A stretch of DNA of 64,000 nucleotides from Nocardioides daedukensis (GCF_013408415.1 NZ_JACCAA010000001.1:1984001-2048000), one strand, 5' to 3'; shown: positions 1 to 9,293, numbered from the stretch's first letter. Program-made: numbers and translations. The notes: a model not told the origin generated them from the sequence alone.

Positions 1-137
1 GTCCACTCGCTCTGACGACCGCGCATGCGGCGCTCGAGCTCGTCGAGCTTGTTCTCGATGCCGACGGCACCGTTCTTCAGGTCTGCGGCCGCTTGGTCAA
101 GCGCCTCGTAGCCCACCTTCATGTCGCCAAGTCCCAT
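1..137 (-). CDS. WXG100 family type VII secretion protein, partial (N-terminal 45 residues)
   Basis: The start of a small ESAT-6/CFP-10-like protein; the rest lies beyond the left window edge. The visible part is a charged, heptad-like helix (residues 10-42, with KLDELERRMRGR) ending at Trp45. That is where the W-x-G hairpin turn of WXG100 proteins usually falls, but the Gly is outside the window. An AAGGAG ribosome site sits 6 nt before the ATG. It lies 49 nt downstream of another WXG100 gene on the same strand, so the two probably form the secreted heterodimer of the adjoining EccC/EccD system. The family call rests on context, length of helix and Trp position, and is good but not certain. 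Confidence 0.75.
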   Translation of the reverse strand, partial: MGLGDMKVGYEALDQAAADLKNGAVGIENKLDELERRMRGRQSEW

Positions 138-186
138 TGTCCTGCTCCTTCCGAGAAAAAGTTGTGTCTAGCTGGTTGCCGCGGGC

Positions 187-507
187 TCAGCCCAGGCCGG
201 ATTCGTACTTCCCGTAGCCCTGCTTCTGGACCGCGTCGACCTCTTCATAGGTGACGTCCGAGCCGAGCAGGCCCTGCTCGAAGTCGTCCATCGCTCGCAT
301 CACGCGGGTGACGGTGCCCTCCCACTTGGTGATGGCACCCTGGAAGGCGGTGCCGCCCTGGCCGACCCAGGCCGAGTTGAGGTTGCTGAGCTTCTGGCGC
401 AGGGTGGCGATGTCGCCCACCAGGTCTTCCTGCGTCTGGGCCATGTCCTTGGCTGCTGCGTTGAGGACGCCACCTGTCAGGCCGTAGCCCGATCCGCTGT
501 TTCCCAT
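187..507 (-). CDS. WXG100 family type VII secretion substrate (EsxA/EsxB-like)
   Basis: A 106-residue helical-hairpin protein without a signal peptide. The W-V-G motif is at residues 47-49, between two predicted helices. The C-terminal tail carries Y-E-E-V-D at 87-91, which fits the YxxxD/E export signal recognised by the EccC ATPase. A strong GAAGGAAGG ribosome site precedes the ATG. It is transcribed with the next WXG100 gene, as expected for a paired secreted dimer. The Gly/Ser-rich N-terminus (MGNSGSGYG) is disordered. The family is secure; which partner it resembles (EsxA or EsxB) is not decidable, although the export motif suggests the CFP-10/EsxB side. Confidence 0.9.
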   Translation of the reverse strand: MGNSGSGYGLTGGVLNAAAKDMAQTQEDLVGDIATLRQKLSNLNSAWVGQGGTAFQGAITKWEGTVTRVMRAMDDFEQGLLGSDVTYEEVDAVQKQGYGKYESGLG

Positions 508-668
508 CGGATTCCTTCCTTCTCCGCCAGAGCCTCATTCGCCCGAGCGACGTTGTGGACCGTTCCTTGATGTCTGATGACAACTCCCTGACCGGTGCTG
601 CCGCAACAGTTCGTACCCGGGCCACGACCACATAAACATGAACAATCGCTTGTCCACAGAGATTCGGC

Positions 669-2030
669 TCAGCCGCCGAAGGGAAGCTCCCAGATCGTGC
701 GGAAGAGTCCGCTCGACACGACCACCGCAGCGACCGTGAACGCGCCGGCCAACATCTCGCCGATCTCTGCGCGTCGCGCCCATTTCACCGAGCGCCAGCC
801 GCGGCCGGTTGCGACGGCGGCCACGACGAGCAGGGCGCCCATCAGCAACGCCACTGCCAGCGCCTGGACCAAGGTGCGTTCGGAGGCATTGACCAACAGG
901 TCCTGGACCAGCACCCCCCAGATGAGCACACCGGCGCTGCGCAGGAGCACGCGAGCGGTGACGTGCCGATAGCTGCGCGCCGCCAGCAGGATCGCCGCAC
1001 CCGCGAAGAACGCGAGCACCCGGGCGCCGACATGGTCGATGTGGAAGGGCGTGGCCGCGAACAGGTTCACCACCGAGACTACGGCGACCACGAAGATCGC
1101 CACGCCCGCGGCATTGACCACGTGGCTGCCCCGCGCCAGCAGGGCACTGATGTCGCTGGGACGGATGATCGTGCGCCCCCGGCGCCCGCGCGGCACGTCG
1201 CGGGCAGACCATGCGGTCACCGCGAGACGCTCGAGGTCGAGCAGCATCTGGTCGGGTACGTCGACTGCCAGCCCCGGCACGGAGCGTGCCCCGAGGACCG
1301 CCATCAGCAGGAGCAGCGACCAGGCCACCCGCGGGTCGAAGCCGACCAGCAGGCAGAAGCCGGTGATCAGGAAGACACCGGACCCGGTGATCATCCAGAC
1401 GGTGTGCACGATCGACGACCCGGTGCCCAGGGCGCGGGCCATTCCGGCGGCCACGGCTGCCGCGAGGCCGGCCACGCCGAAGGTCAGCGGCAGCATCTCC
1501 GGCGACGGATCCCAGACCAGGGCGAAGGCGGCCGCGAACGCGAACGCCGGCGCGACCGCGCCACGCTGGTCGGCGTGGCGACCGAAGGGGAGGACGCCGA
1601 TCAGCGCCGCCACCCCGAGGAGCGCGACGGTGGCGTCGAAGAGGCGGGGCGACTCGATGCCTGCGGCCAACCAGCCGGCAAGCACCGCAGCGAGCCCGGC
1701 GAGCACGAAGGGCAGGCGGGCAGTGCGCTGCTGCGCCGCGGCGTCCTCGTCGCGGACCCGTTCAGCAGACGCCGGTCGTGGTGGCGCGGCACCGAAGGCC
1801 GCGATCAGCACCGCACCCGAGCGGAGGCCGGCGCCGTGGACCGACGTACGCGCACGCAGCTCCTGGCCGTTGACCTTGAGCAGGCGCGGCGGCGCACCCA
1901 GGCCCACCTGACGGGCATATTCACCGGAGACGTCCGCGAGGCGCGCAGCAGCCGGGACCAACAGGTCGATGGAGCCCGAGGGCCCGTGCACGGTGAGCGC
2001 GACGGTCTCGGTGCTCGTCGTTCCCGACAC
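669..2030 (-). CDS. eccD: Type VII secretion integral membrane protein EccD
   Basis: The polytopic pore-lining subunit of the ESX inner-membrane complex. The N-terminal ~90 residues form a ubiquitin-like domain (VALTVHGPSGSIDLLVP, then GQELRARTSV). They are followed from about residue 110 to the end by some eleven hydrophobic helices, the standard EccD layout; 453 residues is normal for the family. The GTG start at 2030 is preceded by AAGGGAG six bases upstream. It reads toward the two WXG100 genes, with a 161-nt gap holding their probable promoter, and is divergent from eccC. EccB, EccE and mycosin are not in this window and may lie to the left. Confidence 0.9.
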   Translation of the reverse strand: MSGTTSTETVALTVHGPSGSIDLLVPAAARLADVSGEYARQVGLGAPPRLLKVNGQELRARTSVHGAGLRSGAVLIAAFGAAPPRPASAERVRDEDAAAQQRTARLPFVLAGLAAVLAGWLAAGIESPRLFDATVALLGVAALIGVLPFGRHADQRGAVAPAFAFAAAFALVWDPSPEMLPLTFGVAGLAAAVAAGMARALGTGSSIVHTVWMITGSGVFLITGFCLLVGFDPRVAWSLLLLMAVLGARSVPGLAVDVPDQMLLDLERLAVTAWSARDVPRGRRGRTIIRPSDISALLARGSHVVNAAGVAIFVVAVVSVVNLFAATPFHIDHVGARVLAFFAGAAILLAARSYRHVTARVLLRSAGVLIWGVLVQDLLVNASERTLVQALAVALLMGALLVVAAVATGRGWRSVKWARRAEIGEMLAGAFTVAAVVVSSGLFRTIWELPFGG

Positions 2031-2166
2031 GACGGACTCCCTTCGGCTGATGCGGGAAGGGTAGTACGACCCGGCGCGGATGCGAGTTCACCCACTAGGA
2101 TCGCTGCGGACTCTCGGACCAGGAACAGCCTGCGTCAACCAGCGTCAACCCATCGGAGGGGGAAGC

Positions 2167-5100
2167 GTGACCACGCTCCGCAGCGGACACCGGCTCGAAG
2201 CACCGGAGATGCCCACCGGCAAGGTCGCGGTGCAGGCGCCCCCCGAGCTCCAGCCCCACGAGGGCGCAGGCAACGCCATGATGATGGCGATCCCGATGCT
2301 GGGCAGTGTCGGCTCGATCCTCGTGGTCGCGAGCATGAGCGGCAGTGGCGGCGGTCGCCGGATGATCGCGGGAGGCATGTTCCTCTTCGCCACCCTCGGC
2401 TTCATCGCGGTCCAGATCGACCGGCAGCGCAAGCAGCGCCAGCAGCAGATGACCGGCTCGCGCACCGAGTACCTGCGCTATCTCGCCACCATCCGCGACG
2501 TGGCCCGCAGGGCTGCGGCCAAGCAGCGTGCCGCGCTCAACTGGTTCCACCCCGATCCGTCGGCCCTGCCCTCACTCGCCGAGGACCGGCTCCGGCTGTG
2601 GGAGAGATCGGCCGTCGACGACAACTACCTCCACGTCAGATATGGGCTCTCCGCGCAACCGCTCTCGCTCGAGCTGGTTCCTCCCGAGACCACTCCGATC
2701 GAACAGGTCGACCCCGCGGCCGCCTCGGCACTGCATCGACTCCTCGTCGTGCACCGCGTCCAACCGAACCTGCCCGCATCGATCGACCTGCGTGCCTTCG
2801 ACCGGATCGAGCTGACCGGCCCCGAGGAGCCGGCTCGTGCGCTGGCCCGGGCGATGATCTGCTCCGCGGCCGCCTTCCACAGCCCCGACAACGTGGTCGT
2901 CGCCGTGCTCTGCAACGACGAGAACCTGGCCCGCTGGGACTGGCTGAAGTGGATGCCGCACACGCTGAGCACCCGAGAGGGCGACGCCGTCGGCCCGCGC
3001 CGGATGGTGACCACCTCCCTGGATGACCTGGGCGCGATGCTGCCCGAGGACCTGAGCGAGCGGCCCCGCTTCGGCGCCGACGAGGGCCCGGCCGTCCCGC
3101 ACATCCTGCTGATCATCGACGGGGGCCACCTGCCTCCGGGCAACCACGTCATCCCGCCGGACGGCCTCCACGGAGTGACCCTGATCGACCTGCCGGAGCG
3201 CTGGGACGAGCTCGAGGACCCGACCCGCCTGCGTCTCGACTTCGAGAACCTCCCCGCAGAGGGCGGCCGCTGCCCGGTGACCGCGCTGCGGATGCGCGCC
3301 GAGCCGCTCAAGGGCCTGGCCGACCAGATGGACCTGGCCACCGCCGAGGCGTTCGCCCGGCGCCTGGCCCCGCTCAACACGGTCTCCCTCGGCTCCGAGG
3401 CCGGCAGCGAGAACGTCGGCCCCACCGACTTCATGGACCTGATGGGCCTGGGCGACGTGTTCTCCTTCGAGACCCGCAACGCGTGGCGCTCCCGACCGGC
3501 CCGCGACCGGCTGCGGGTCCCCATCGGCACCGCCGACAACGGCTCCGCGATCCACCTCGACATCAAGGAGTCCGCCCAGCAGGGGATGGGGCCGCACGGC
3601 CTGGTCATCGGCGCCACCGGCTCGGGAAAGTCCGAGTTCCTGCGCACCCTGGTGCTCGGGCTGGCGATGACCCACTCCCCTGACCAGCTCAACATGGTGC
3701 TGGTCGACTTCAAGGGTGGAGCCACCTTCGCCGGGATGTCGTCGATGCCGCACGTCTCGGCCGTAATCACCAACCTGTCCGAGGAGCTCACCCTCGTCGA
3801 CCGGATGCAGGACGCCCTCTCCGGGGAGATGGTGCGTCGCCAGGAGATGCTCCGCGCGGCCGGCAACTATGCCTCGATCCGCGACTACGAGAAGGCGCGT
3901 GCCGCCGGCGAGGACCTCCCGCCGATGCCGTCGCTGTTCATCGTGGTCGACGAGTTCTCCGAGATGCTGACCGCCAAGCCCGAGTTCATCGACCTCTTCG
4001 TCGCGATCGGCCGGCTGGGCCGGTCCCTGGGCCTGCACCTGCTGCTGGCCTCGCAGCGCCTCGAGGAGGGCCGACTGCGCGGGCTGGAGTCCCACCTGTC
4101 CTACCGGGTCGGCCTGCGCACGTTCTCGGCCGCGGAGTCGCGCAGCGTGCTCGGTGTGCCCGACGCCTATGAGCTGCCCGCCGTGCCCGGCCTGGGCTAT
4201 CTCAAGCCCGACCAGTCCACGCTGCTGCGGTTCAAGGCCGCCTATGTCTCCGGCCCGCCCTCGGGTCGCTCCCGCGTCCAGCGCGACGAAGGTGGCAACC
4301 TGCGCGGCATCCTGCCGTTCACCATCGCCGAGGTGCAGACCCTCCAAGCGATCGAGGAGGAGCAGCCCACCCCCGCACCGCAGACCCAGCAGGGCGAGCA
4401 GGACTCGTTGCTCGACATCGCGGTGCAGCGGATGATCGGCCAGGGCAACCCGGCCCACCAGGTGTGGCTGCCGCCGCTCGACGTACCCGACACGCTCGAC
4501 CTGCTGATGCCCGACCTGGTCGTCGACCCCCGCCTGGGCCTGCACTCGCCGCAGTGGCGTGGTCTGGGCAACCTGACCGTGCCGATCGGAATCGTGGACC
4601 GGCCGCGCGAGCAGCGCCGCGACACGATGACCGTCTCGCTGAGCGGTGCCTCGGGGCACGCCGCCGTCGTCGGCGGACCGCGCACCGGCAAGAGCACGCT
4701 GCTGCGCACGATGCTGACCAGCCTGGCCCTGACCACGACTCCGCTGGAGTCGCAGTTCTTCGTCCTCGACTTCGGTGGCGGAACGTTCACCCCGCTGACG
4801 AAGCTGCCGCACGTCGCGGGGGTGGCAACCCGCTCCGAGCCGGACGTCGTACGCCGCATCGTGGCCGAGGTCAAGGGTGTCGTCGACCGCCGCGAGGCCT
4901 ACTTCCGTGCGAACGGGATCGACTCGATCGAGACCTATCGGTCGCGTCGCGCCGAGGGCCGGGTCGACGACGGGTATGGGGACGTGTTCCTCGTCGTGGA
5001 CGGCTGGAGCACCCTGCGCGCGGACTTCGACGACATCGAGATGGAGCTGCAGGTGCTGGCCCAGCGCGGCCTCACCTTCGGCGTACACCTGATCGTCGCT

Positions 5101-6147
5101 GCCGGGCGCTGGGCCGACTTCCGCGCCGCGCTGCGTGACATCTTCGGCACCCGCCTCGAGCTGCGCCTGGGGGACCCGCTCGACTCCGAGATCGACCGCA
5201 AGTTCGCACAGCTGGTGCCCGCCGGACGCCCCGGGCGGGGAATCTTGCCCGGCAAGTACCACTTCCTCGCGGCCACGCCGCGCATCGACGCGAACACCGA
5301 CCCGCGCAGCCTCGGCGACGGAGTCGACGACCTGATCGCCAAGGTCAGCGCGGCCTGGCAGGGGCCGGCCGGTCCCAAGGTCCGCCTGCTTCCCACCCAG
5401 ATCACCCTGGAGGACGTCCGCAGCCAGGCGATCGCCTCAGGCATGGACACCAACCGTTTCCTGCTCGGCATCAACGAGCGCGAGCTCGCCCCGGTCGGGG
5501 TCAACCTCGACGCCGAGCCGCACCTGCTGGTCTTCGGTGACGGTCAGTCCGGCAAGAGCTCCCTGCTGCGTTCGATCATCTCCGAGCTGGTCCGGACCAA
5601 GACGCCCAAGGAGGCGCAGATCATCTGCGTCGACTACCGGCGGTCCCTGCTCGGTGAGATCCCCGAGGAGTACAACCTCGACTACCTCACCAGCGCCACC
5701 CAGGCCACGCCCGGGATCAAGCAGCTCTCCGACTACCTCACCAGTCGCCTGCCCGGTCCCGACGTGACACCGGACCAGCTGCGCAACCGGTCGTGGTGGA
5801 CCGGCGCCGATGCCTACATCCTGGTCGACGACTACGACCTGGTCGCGACCCAGCAGGGCTCACCGATCCACGCCCTGGTGCCGTTGCTGGCCCAGGCCAA
5901 GGACACCGGCATGCACCTGATCATGACCCGCCGCGCCGGCGGTGCCGGGCGAGCGCTCTACGACCCGGCGATCCAGACGCTGCGCGACCTGGCCATGCCC
6001 GGCATCGTGCTGTCCGGAAACCCGGAGGAGGGCGCGCTGCTCGGGAAGGTGCGACCGATCCCGATGCCTGCGGGCCGCGGCCGCCTGGTCACTCGCGACA
6101 ACGGTGTGGAGACGATCCAGCTGGCGTGGACCGAACCGCAGGACTGA
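2167..6147 (+). CDS. eccC: Type VII secretion protein EccC (three FtsK/SpoIIIE ATPase domains)
   Basis: The motor of the ESX translocon, which binds WXG100 substrates and powers export. From the GTG at 2167 (GGAGG 5-10 bases before it) the protein is 1326 residues, a single chain rather than an EccCa/EccCb split. Two N-terminal membrane helices (about residues 38-80) are followed by three P-loop domains with Walker A motifs GATGSGKSE (482), GGPRTGKST (836) and GDGQSGKSS (1124). Matching Walker B strands are LFIVVDE, VFLVVDG and YILVDD. The first site has the best-conserved catalytic Glu (DEFSE); domains 2 and 3 have VVDGW and LVDDYD, as in family members whose distal domains are regulatory. 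An in-frame ATG at 2080 lacks a ribosome site and would add unlikely residues. The gene is divergent from eccD. Confidence 0.93.
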   Translation: MTTLRSGHRLEAPEMPTGKVAVQAPPELQPHEGAGNAMMMAIPMLGSVGSILVVASMSGSGGGRRMIAGGMFLFATLGFIAVQIDRQRKQRQQQMTGSRTEYLRYLATIRDVARRAAAKQRAALNWFHPDPSALPSLAEDRLRLWERSAVDDNYLHVRYGLSAQPLSLELVPPETTPIEQVDPAAASALHRLLVVHRVQPNLPASIDLRAFDRIELTGPEEPARALARAMICSAAAFHSPDNVVVAVLCNDENLARWDWLKWMPHTLSTREGDAVGPRRMVTTSLDDLGAMLPEDLSERPRFGADEGPAVPHILLIIDGGHLPPGNHVIPPDGLHGVTLIDLPERWDELEDPTRLRLDFENLPAEGGRCPVTALRMRAEPLKGLADQMDLATAEAFARRLAPLNTVSLGSEAGSENVGPTDFMDLMGLGDVFSFETRNAWRSRPARDRLRVPIGTADNGSAIHLDIKESAQQGMGPHGLVIGATGSGKSEFLRTLVLGLAMTHSPDQLNMVLVDFKGGATFAGMSSMPHVSAVITNLSEELTLVDRMQDALSGEMVRRQEMLRAAGNYASIRDYEKARAAGEDLPPMPSLFIVVDEFSEMLTAKPEFIDLFVAIGRLGRSLGLHLLLASQRLEEGRLRGLESHLSYRVGLRTFSAAESRSVLGVPDAYELPAVPGLGYLKPDQSTLLRFKAAYVSGPPSGRSRVQRDEGGNLRGILPFTIAEVQTLQAIEEEQPTPAPQTQQGEQDSLLDIAVQRMIGQGNPAHQVWLPPLDVPDTLDLLMPDLVVDPRLGLHSPQWRGLGNLTVPIGIVDRPREQRRDTMTVSLSGASGHAAVVGGPRTGKSTLLRTMLTSLALTTTPLESQFFVLDFGGGTFTPLTKLPHVAGVATRSEPDVVRRIVAEVKGVVDRREAYFRANGIDSIETYRSRRAEGRVDDGYGDVFLVVDGWSTLRADFDDIEMELQVLAQRGLTFGVHLIVAAGRWADFRAALRDIFGTRLELRLGDPLDSEIDRKFAQLVPAGRPGRGILPGKYHFLAATPRIDANTDPRSLGDGVDDLIAKVSAAWQGPAGPKVRLLPTQITLEDVRSQAIASGMDTNRFLLGINERELAPVGVNLDAEPHLLVFGDGQSGKSSLLRSIISELVRTKTPKEAQIICVDYRRSLLGEIPEEYNLDYLTSATQATPGIKQLSDYLTSRLPGPDVTPDQLRNRSWWTGADAYILVDDYDLVATQQGSPIHALVPLLAQAKDTGMHLIMTRRAGGAGRALYDPAIQTLRDLAMPGIVLSGNPEEGALLGKVRPIPMPAGRGRLVTRDNGVETIQLAWTEPQD

Positions 6148-6194
6148 CGAGCGGTCGTGCCCGGCGCGTCATCCCTCGGGCTCGGCGCCCTGTC

Positions 6195-6668
6195 TCAGTG
6201 GCGCGGCTTGATCTTCAGCTTCCATGAGGGCAGGTCCGCGGTTGACGACGTCGTCTCGTAGGTCCGCTCGTAGCCCGTGTGCGCGATCCGCCAGCCGTCC
6301 TCGGTGCGGACGTAGCGGTCGGCGTAGAACGCGGCGCCCTCGAGGATGAAGGCGTATTCCTCGACGATCACCTTGTCCTGGAGGTACCAGCGCCCGGTCG
6401 CCTCGTCTCCGTCGACGTCGATCTCGGGGTGGTGCACCTGGTGCAGGGTGACCATCTTCTCGGTCATGTTCTTGCGCATGTAGGCGACCAGCGCCTCGCG
6501 GTCCGAGAACTCCAACCCGGCATAGGCTCCGGTCGCATCGGGCACGAAGCAGGCCTCGAAGCCTGCCCAGTCCTTGCCGTCCAGGCAGCGCAGGTAGCGG
6601 TACTTGAGCTTCTTGATCTCCTCGGTGGCCTCGAGCCGGGCCAGGAAGTCATTGCCTGTGGCGCTCAT
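6195..6668 (-). CDS. Nuclear transport factor 2 / SnoaL-like fold protein
   Basis: A 157-residue protein of the NTF2-like (SnoaL_4) type, a cone-shaped fold used by small isomerases, dehydratases and binding proteins. Recognisable pieces are the N-terminal helix EEIKKLKYRYLRCLDGKDW, then CFVPDATGAY, the long strand region TLHQVHHPEIDVDGDEATGRWYL, and the C-terminal DGWRIAHTGYERTY. Such proteins are common beside steroid and lipid catabolic genes, but no substrate can be assigned. Its ATG overlaps the stop of the HerA-like ATPase gene by 4 nt (ATGA), so the two are translationally coupled. The gene converges on eccC with a 47-nt gap. Confidence 0.8.
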   Translation of the reverse strand: MSATGNDFLARLEATEEIKKLKYRYLRCLDGKDWAGFEACFVPDATGAYAGLEFSDREALVAYMRKNMTEKMVTLHQVHHPEIDVDGDEATGRWYLQDKVIVEEYAFILEGAAFYADRYVRTEDGWRIAHTGYERTYETTSSTADLPSWKLKIKPRH

Positions 6669-8278
6669 CGACGGCGCCCCGTTCCGAACATGCCGCGCAG
6701 GATCTCGCGGGTCGCGGTGCGCAGCACCTGCTTGACGGCGGTGTTCTCCAGGACCTTCTCCACGTTGCTCTTCTCCTGTTTCTTGGAGGTACGGCGGCCA
6801 CGGGACTCCTTGGCCAGCCGGTCTGCTTCCTTCTGCAGGGCGGTCTGTTCCTTCGCCTCGGTCTGGGCGGCCTGCTCCGCCTCGGCCTGTGCCGCACCTG
6901 CCTCGAGCTTGGCGGTGAGGATCTCGTGCGCCGACTCGCGGTCGACGGCCTCGGCGTACTTCGGGTGCAGCGGCGAGGCCTGCACGCTCGCCTCCATCGC
7001 GGCCGCATCCGCCATCGCCATCAACGACTCGGGGGCGCGCAGTCGGGTCCAGGCCACCGGCGTGGGTGCGCCGCGCTCGTCCATCACCGTGATCACTGCC
7101 TCGCCAATGCCCAGGGAGGTGATCACCTCGCCGAGGTCGTCGTACGCCGACTTGGGATAGGTGTTGACGGTCGCCTTCAGCGCCTTCGCGTCGTTGGGGG
7201 TGTGCGCGCGGAGCTGGTGCTGGACCCGCGAACCGAGCTGGGCCAGGACGTCGTCGGGGACGTCGGTCGGGCTCTGGGTCACGAAGAAGACGCCGACGCC
7301 CTTGGAGCGGATCAGCCGGACGGTCTGGGTGATCTGGTCGAGGAAGTCCTTCGAGGCATCCTTGAACAGCAGGTGTGCCTCGTCGAAGAAGAAGACCAGC
7401 TTGGGCTTGGCGATGTCGCCGACCTCGGGGAGCTCGTGGAAGAGGTCGGCGAGCAACCACATCAGGAAGGTCGAGAAGACCGCCGGACGATCCTGGAGGT
7501 CGGGGAGCTCGACCAGGGAGATCAAGCCCTTGCCCTCGGGCGTGGTGCGGAGCAGGTCTGCGGTCTCGAACTCGGGCTCGCCGAAGAACTCGTCGGCGCC
7601 CTGGTCGGCGAAGTTGATCAGCTCGCGCAGGATCACGCCGGCGGTGGCCGAGGAGAGACCACCGAGCTCCTTGAGGTCGGCCTTGCCCTCGTCACTGGTG
7701 AGGTGCTGCACGACCGCGCGCAGGTCGGCCAGGTCGAGCAGCGGGAGGCCGGCCTTGTCCGCGTAGTGGAAGACCAGGCCGAGCGAGGACTCCTGGGTGT
7801 CGTTGAGGCCGAGCACCTTGGCGAGCAGCACCGGCCCGAAGGCGCTCATCGTGGCCCGCAGCGGGATGCCCGTGCCCTTGCCTCCGAGTGCGAAGAACTC
7901 GACCGGGAAGCCGGTTGCCTGCCACTCCTGACCCACGCTGGCTGCGCGGCTACTGATCTTCTCTCCGCCCTCGCCCGGGACGCTGAGGCCGGAGAGGTCG
8001 CCCTTGATGTCGGCGGCGAAGACCGGTACGCCGTTGGCGCTGAGCTGTTCGGCGAGCAGCTGGAGGGTCTTGGTCTTGCCCGTGCCGGTGGCGCCGGCCA
8101 CCAGGCCGTGGCGGTTCACCATGGCGAGCGGGATCCGGATCCGGACGTCGGCCAGGTCCTTGGCGTTGAGCATCAGTCCGCCGAGCTCGAGCGCGGCGCC
8201 CTCGAACTCGTAGCCGGGACGGACGGCCTCGCTGATCGGATCTGCCGGGGTGGACTCGACTGCGGGCGTCTCGGTCAT
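6665..8278 (-). CDS. HerA-like P-loop ATPase (DUF853 family)
   Basis: A 537-residue helicase-HerA-like protein. Walker A is GATGTGKT at 62-69; Walker B is KLVFFFDEAHLLF; the motor arginine region follows in VRLIRSKGVGVFFVTQSPTDVP. The last ~130 residues are a Glu/Lys/Ala-rich coiled coil ending in KQVLRTATREILRGMFG, typical of the DUF853 branch. The biological role of this branch is not established; DNA translocation or a membrane-linked function are both proposed for relatives. The ATG at 8278 is chosen because a TAGGGT -10 box lies 7 nt upstream (leaderless) and upstream codons have no family character. It is coupled to the NTF2-like gene. Confidence 0.87.
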   Translation of the reverse strand: MTETPAVESTPADPISEAVRPGYEFEGAALELGGLMLNAKDLADVRIRIPLAMVNRHGLVAGATGTGKTKTLQLLAEQLSANGVPVFAADIKGDLSGLSVPGEGGEKISSRAASVGQEWQATGFPVEFFALGGKGTGIPLRATMSAFGPVLLAKVLGLNDTQESSLGLVFHYADKAGLPLLDLADLRAVVQHLTSDEGKADLKELGGLSSATAGVILRELINFADQGADEFFGEPEFETADLLRTTPEGKGLISLVELPDLQDRPAVFSTFLMWLLADLFHELPEVGDIAKPKLVFFFDEAHLLFKDASKDFLDQITQTVRLIRSKGVGVFFVTQSPTDVPDDVLAQLGSRVQHQLRAHTPNDAKALKATVNTYPKSAYDDLGEVITSLGIGEAVITVMDERGAPTPVAWTRLRAPESLMAMADAAAMEASVQASPLHPKYAEAVDRESAHEILTAKLEAGAAQAEAEQAAQTEAKEQTALQKEADRLAKESRGRRTSKKQEKSNVEKVLENTAVKQVLRTATREILRGMFGTGRRR

Positions 8279-8285
8279 GGGCTGC

Positions 8286-8291
8286 ACCCTA
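8286..8291 (-). promoter_or_regulatory. -10 box (TAGGGT) for a leaderless HerA-like mRNA
   Basis: The minus strand reads TAGGGT, 7 nt, then the ATG at 8278. That spacing puts the transcript start on or next to the start codon, and no ribosome site is seen. It matches the actinobacterial TANNNT pattern. Confidence 0.5.
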
Positions 8292-8462
8292 GCCAGAGCC
8301 GGGCCGCCGTGTCGCGCACTCGTCCGCCCCGCTGCGCCGCCCGCAGCCGGGGCGGGTCCCGGGCCACACGACGTACGCCGCTGGGCGCTGCTTCGCACCG
8401 CCGGGAAGCGGCGGGGGTGGGCCGGGGTCGGTCGGAACAGGTTCGGCAACCACGGCCATGGA

Positions 8463-8468
8463 TATAGT
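8463..8468 (+). promoter_or_regulatory. -10 box (TATAGT) for a leaderless transcript
   Basis: TATAGT is followed by 7 nt and then the GTG at 8476. This favours GTG 8476, rather than the upstream in-frame ATG at 8458, as the start of the small conserved protein, because that ATG would lie upstream of the -10 box. Confidence 0.55.
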
Positions 8469-8475
8469 CAAGCGC

Positions 8476-8772
8476 GTGATCTTCAAGCGCGTGGGCGACG
8501 GTCGGCCCTATCCCGACCACGGCCTCGACCCCAAGGGGTGGGCCGCAGTGGCGCCCCGGCAGGTGCGCCTGGACGAGCTGATCACGATCAAGGACACCCT
8601 GCATCTGAGTTCTCTGCTCGACGAGGACGGCACGTTCTACGGGGACCTGTTCGCTCACGTCGTCTACTGGCGCCGCGAGCTCTATCTCGAGGACGGCCTG
8701 CACCGCGCACTGCGGGCCGCATTGCAACAACGCACGATGCTGCACGCACGCGTGCTGGTCCTGGAGGACTGA
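8476..8772 (+). CDS. Small conserved actinobacterial protein, often labelled VapB-type antitoxin
   Basis: A 98-residue soluble protein starting (with GTG read as Met) MIFKRVGDGRPYPDHG, with the conserved core DEDGTFYGDLFAHVVYWRRE and LYLEDGLHRALRAALQQR. Proteins of this kind occur widely in actinobacteria directly before a LytR_C-domain gene, as here. Databases sometimes call them VapB-like antitoxins, but there is no PIN-domain toxin next to it, so I do not endorse a toxin-antitoxin role. The GTG start is supported by the leaderless -10 box and by family start position. Its stop overlaps the next start (TGATG), so the pair is cotranscribed. The function is unknown. Confidence 0.8.
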   Translation: MIFKRVGDGRPYPDHGLDPKGWAAVAPRQVRLDELITIKDTLHLSSLLDEDGTFYGDLFAHVVYWRRELYLEDGLHRALRAALQQRTMLHARVLVLED

Positions 8773-9293
8773 TGGAGACCCGCAAGACGGCAGGCGCCAC
8801 GATCGGCGTGCTCAGTGTCGTCACCCTGCTGATGCTCGTGCTTGGATTCGTCTGGGCGACCGAGCCGTTCCCCGATGACGCGTTGGGTGGTGGCGAGGCC
8901 GCCCTGTGCGAGAGCCGTGCGATCGCCAAGGGCGCCAGGGTCCGTCCGACCGATGTCACCGTCAGCGTCTACAACGCGAGCCGGCGAAGCGGGCTGGCCA
9001 GCGGCACCATGGCCGACCTGATGGAGCGTGGCTTCGGCAAGGGCAAGAGCGGCAACATGCCGGAGTCGAAGGTCTCCCGCGTCGAGGTGCGGGCGACGTC
9101 GAAGTCGGATCCGGCGGCGCGTCTGGTGGCCAGCCAGTTCGGGCGTGGCACCACCATCACCACCGACTATCCCTCGACCGGTGAGGGCATCGTCGTGGTG
9201 GTCGGGGAGAAGTTCCGCAAGCTCTCCGGCCGGGCTGCCAAGCATGCGACCGCCACCACCAGCACGGAGATCTGCAGCCCGCTCCTCGACTAG
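8772..9293 (+). CDS. LytR C-terminal (LytR_C) domain membrane-anchored protein
   Basis: A 173-residue protein with one N-terminal membrane anchor (about residues 12-29) and an extracellular LytR_C domain (about 58-150: VTVSVYNASRRSGLASGTMADLMERGF, then TTITTDYPSTGEGIVVVVG). The domain occurs at the end of LytR-CpsA-Psr cell-wall ligases and alone in proteins like this one. It is thought to act at the envelope, but no catalytic residues are known for the stand-alone form. It is translationally coupled to the preceding small protein. Its TAG stop sits within a CTAG shared with the stop of the convergent antiporter gene. Confidence 0.82.
   Translation: METRKTAGATIGVLSVVTLLMLVLGFVWATEPFPDDALGGGEAALCESRAIAKGARVRPTDVTVSVYNASRRSGLASGTMADLMERGFGKGKSGNMPESKVSRVEVRATSKSDPAARLVASQFGRGTTITTDYPSTGEGIVVVVGEKFRKLSGRAAKHATATTSTEICSPLLD

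Noticed and set aside
963..3026. A long plus-strand open frame across eccD and the start of eccC
   Set aside because: Arg/Gly/Asp-rich composition, no ribosome site, and it covers two well-supported genes.
2572..5262. A very long open frame on the strand opposite eccC
   Set aside because: High GC keeps antisense frames open. The translation is low-complexity (rich in Arg, Gly, His, Asp and Val) and overlaps a certain gene over its whole length.
8476..8772. VapBC toxin-antitoxin system
   Set aside because: The small protein is sometimes called VapB-like, but no PIN-domain toxin is adjacent and its partner is a LytR_C protein.
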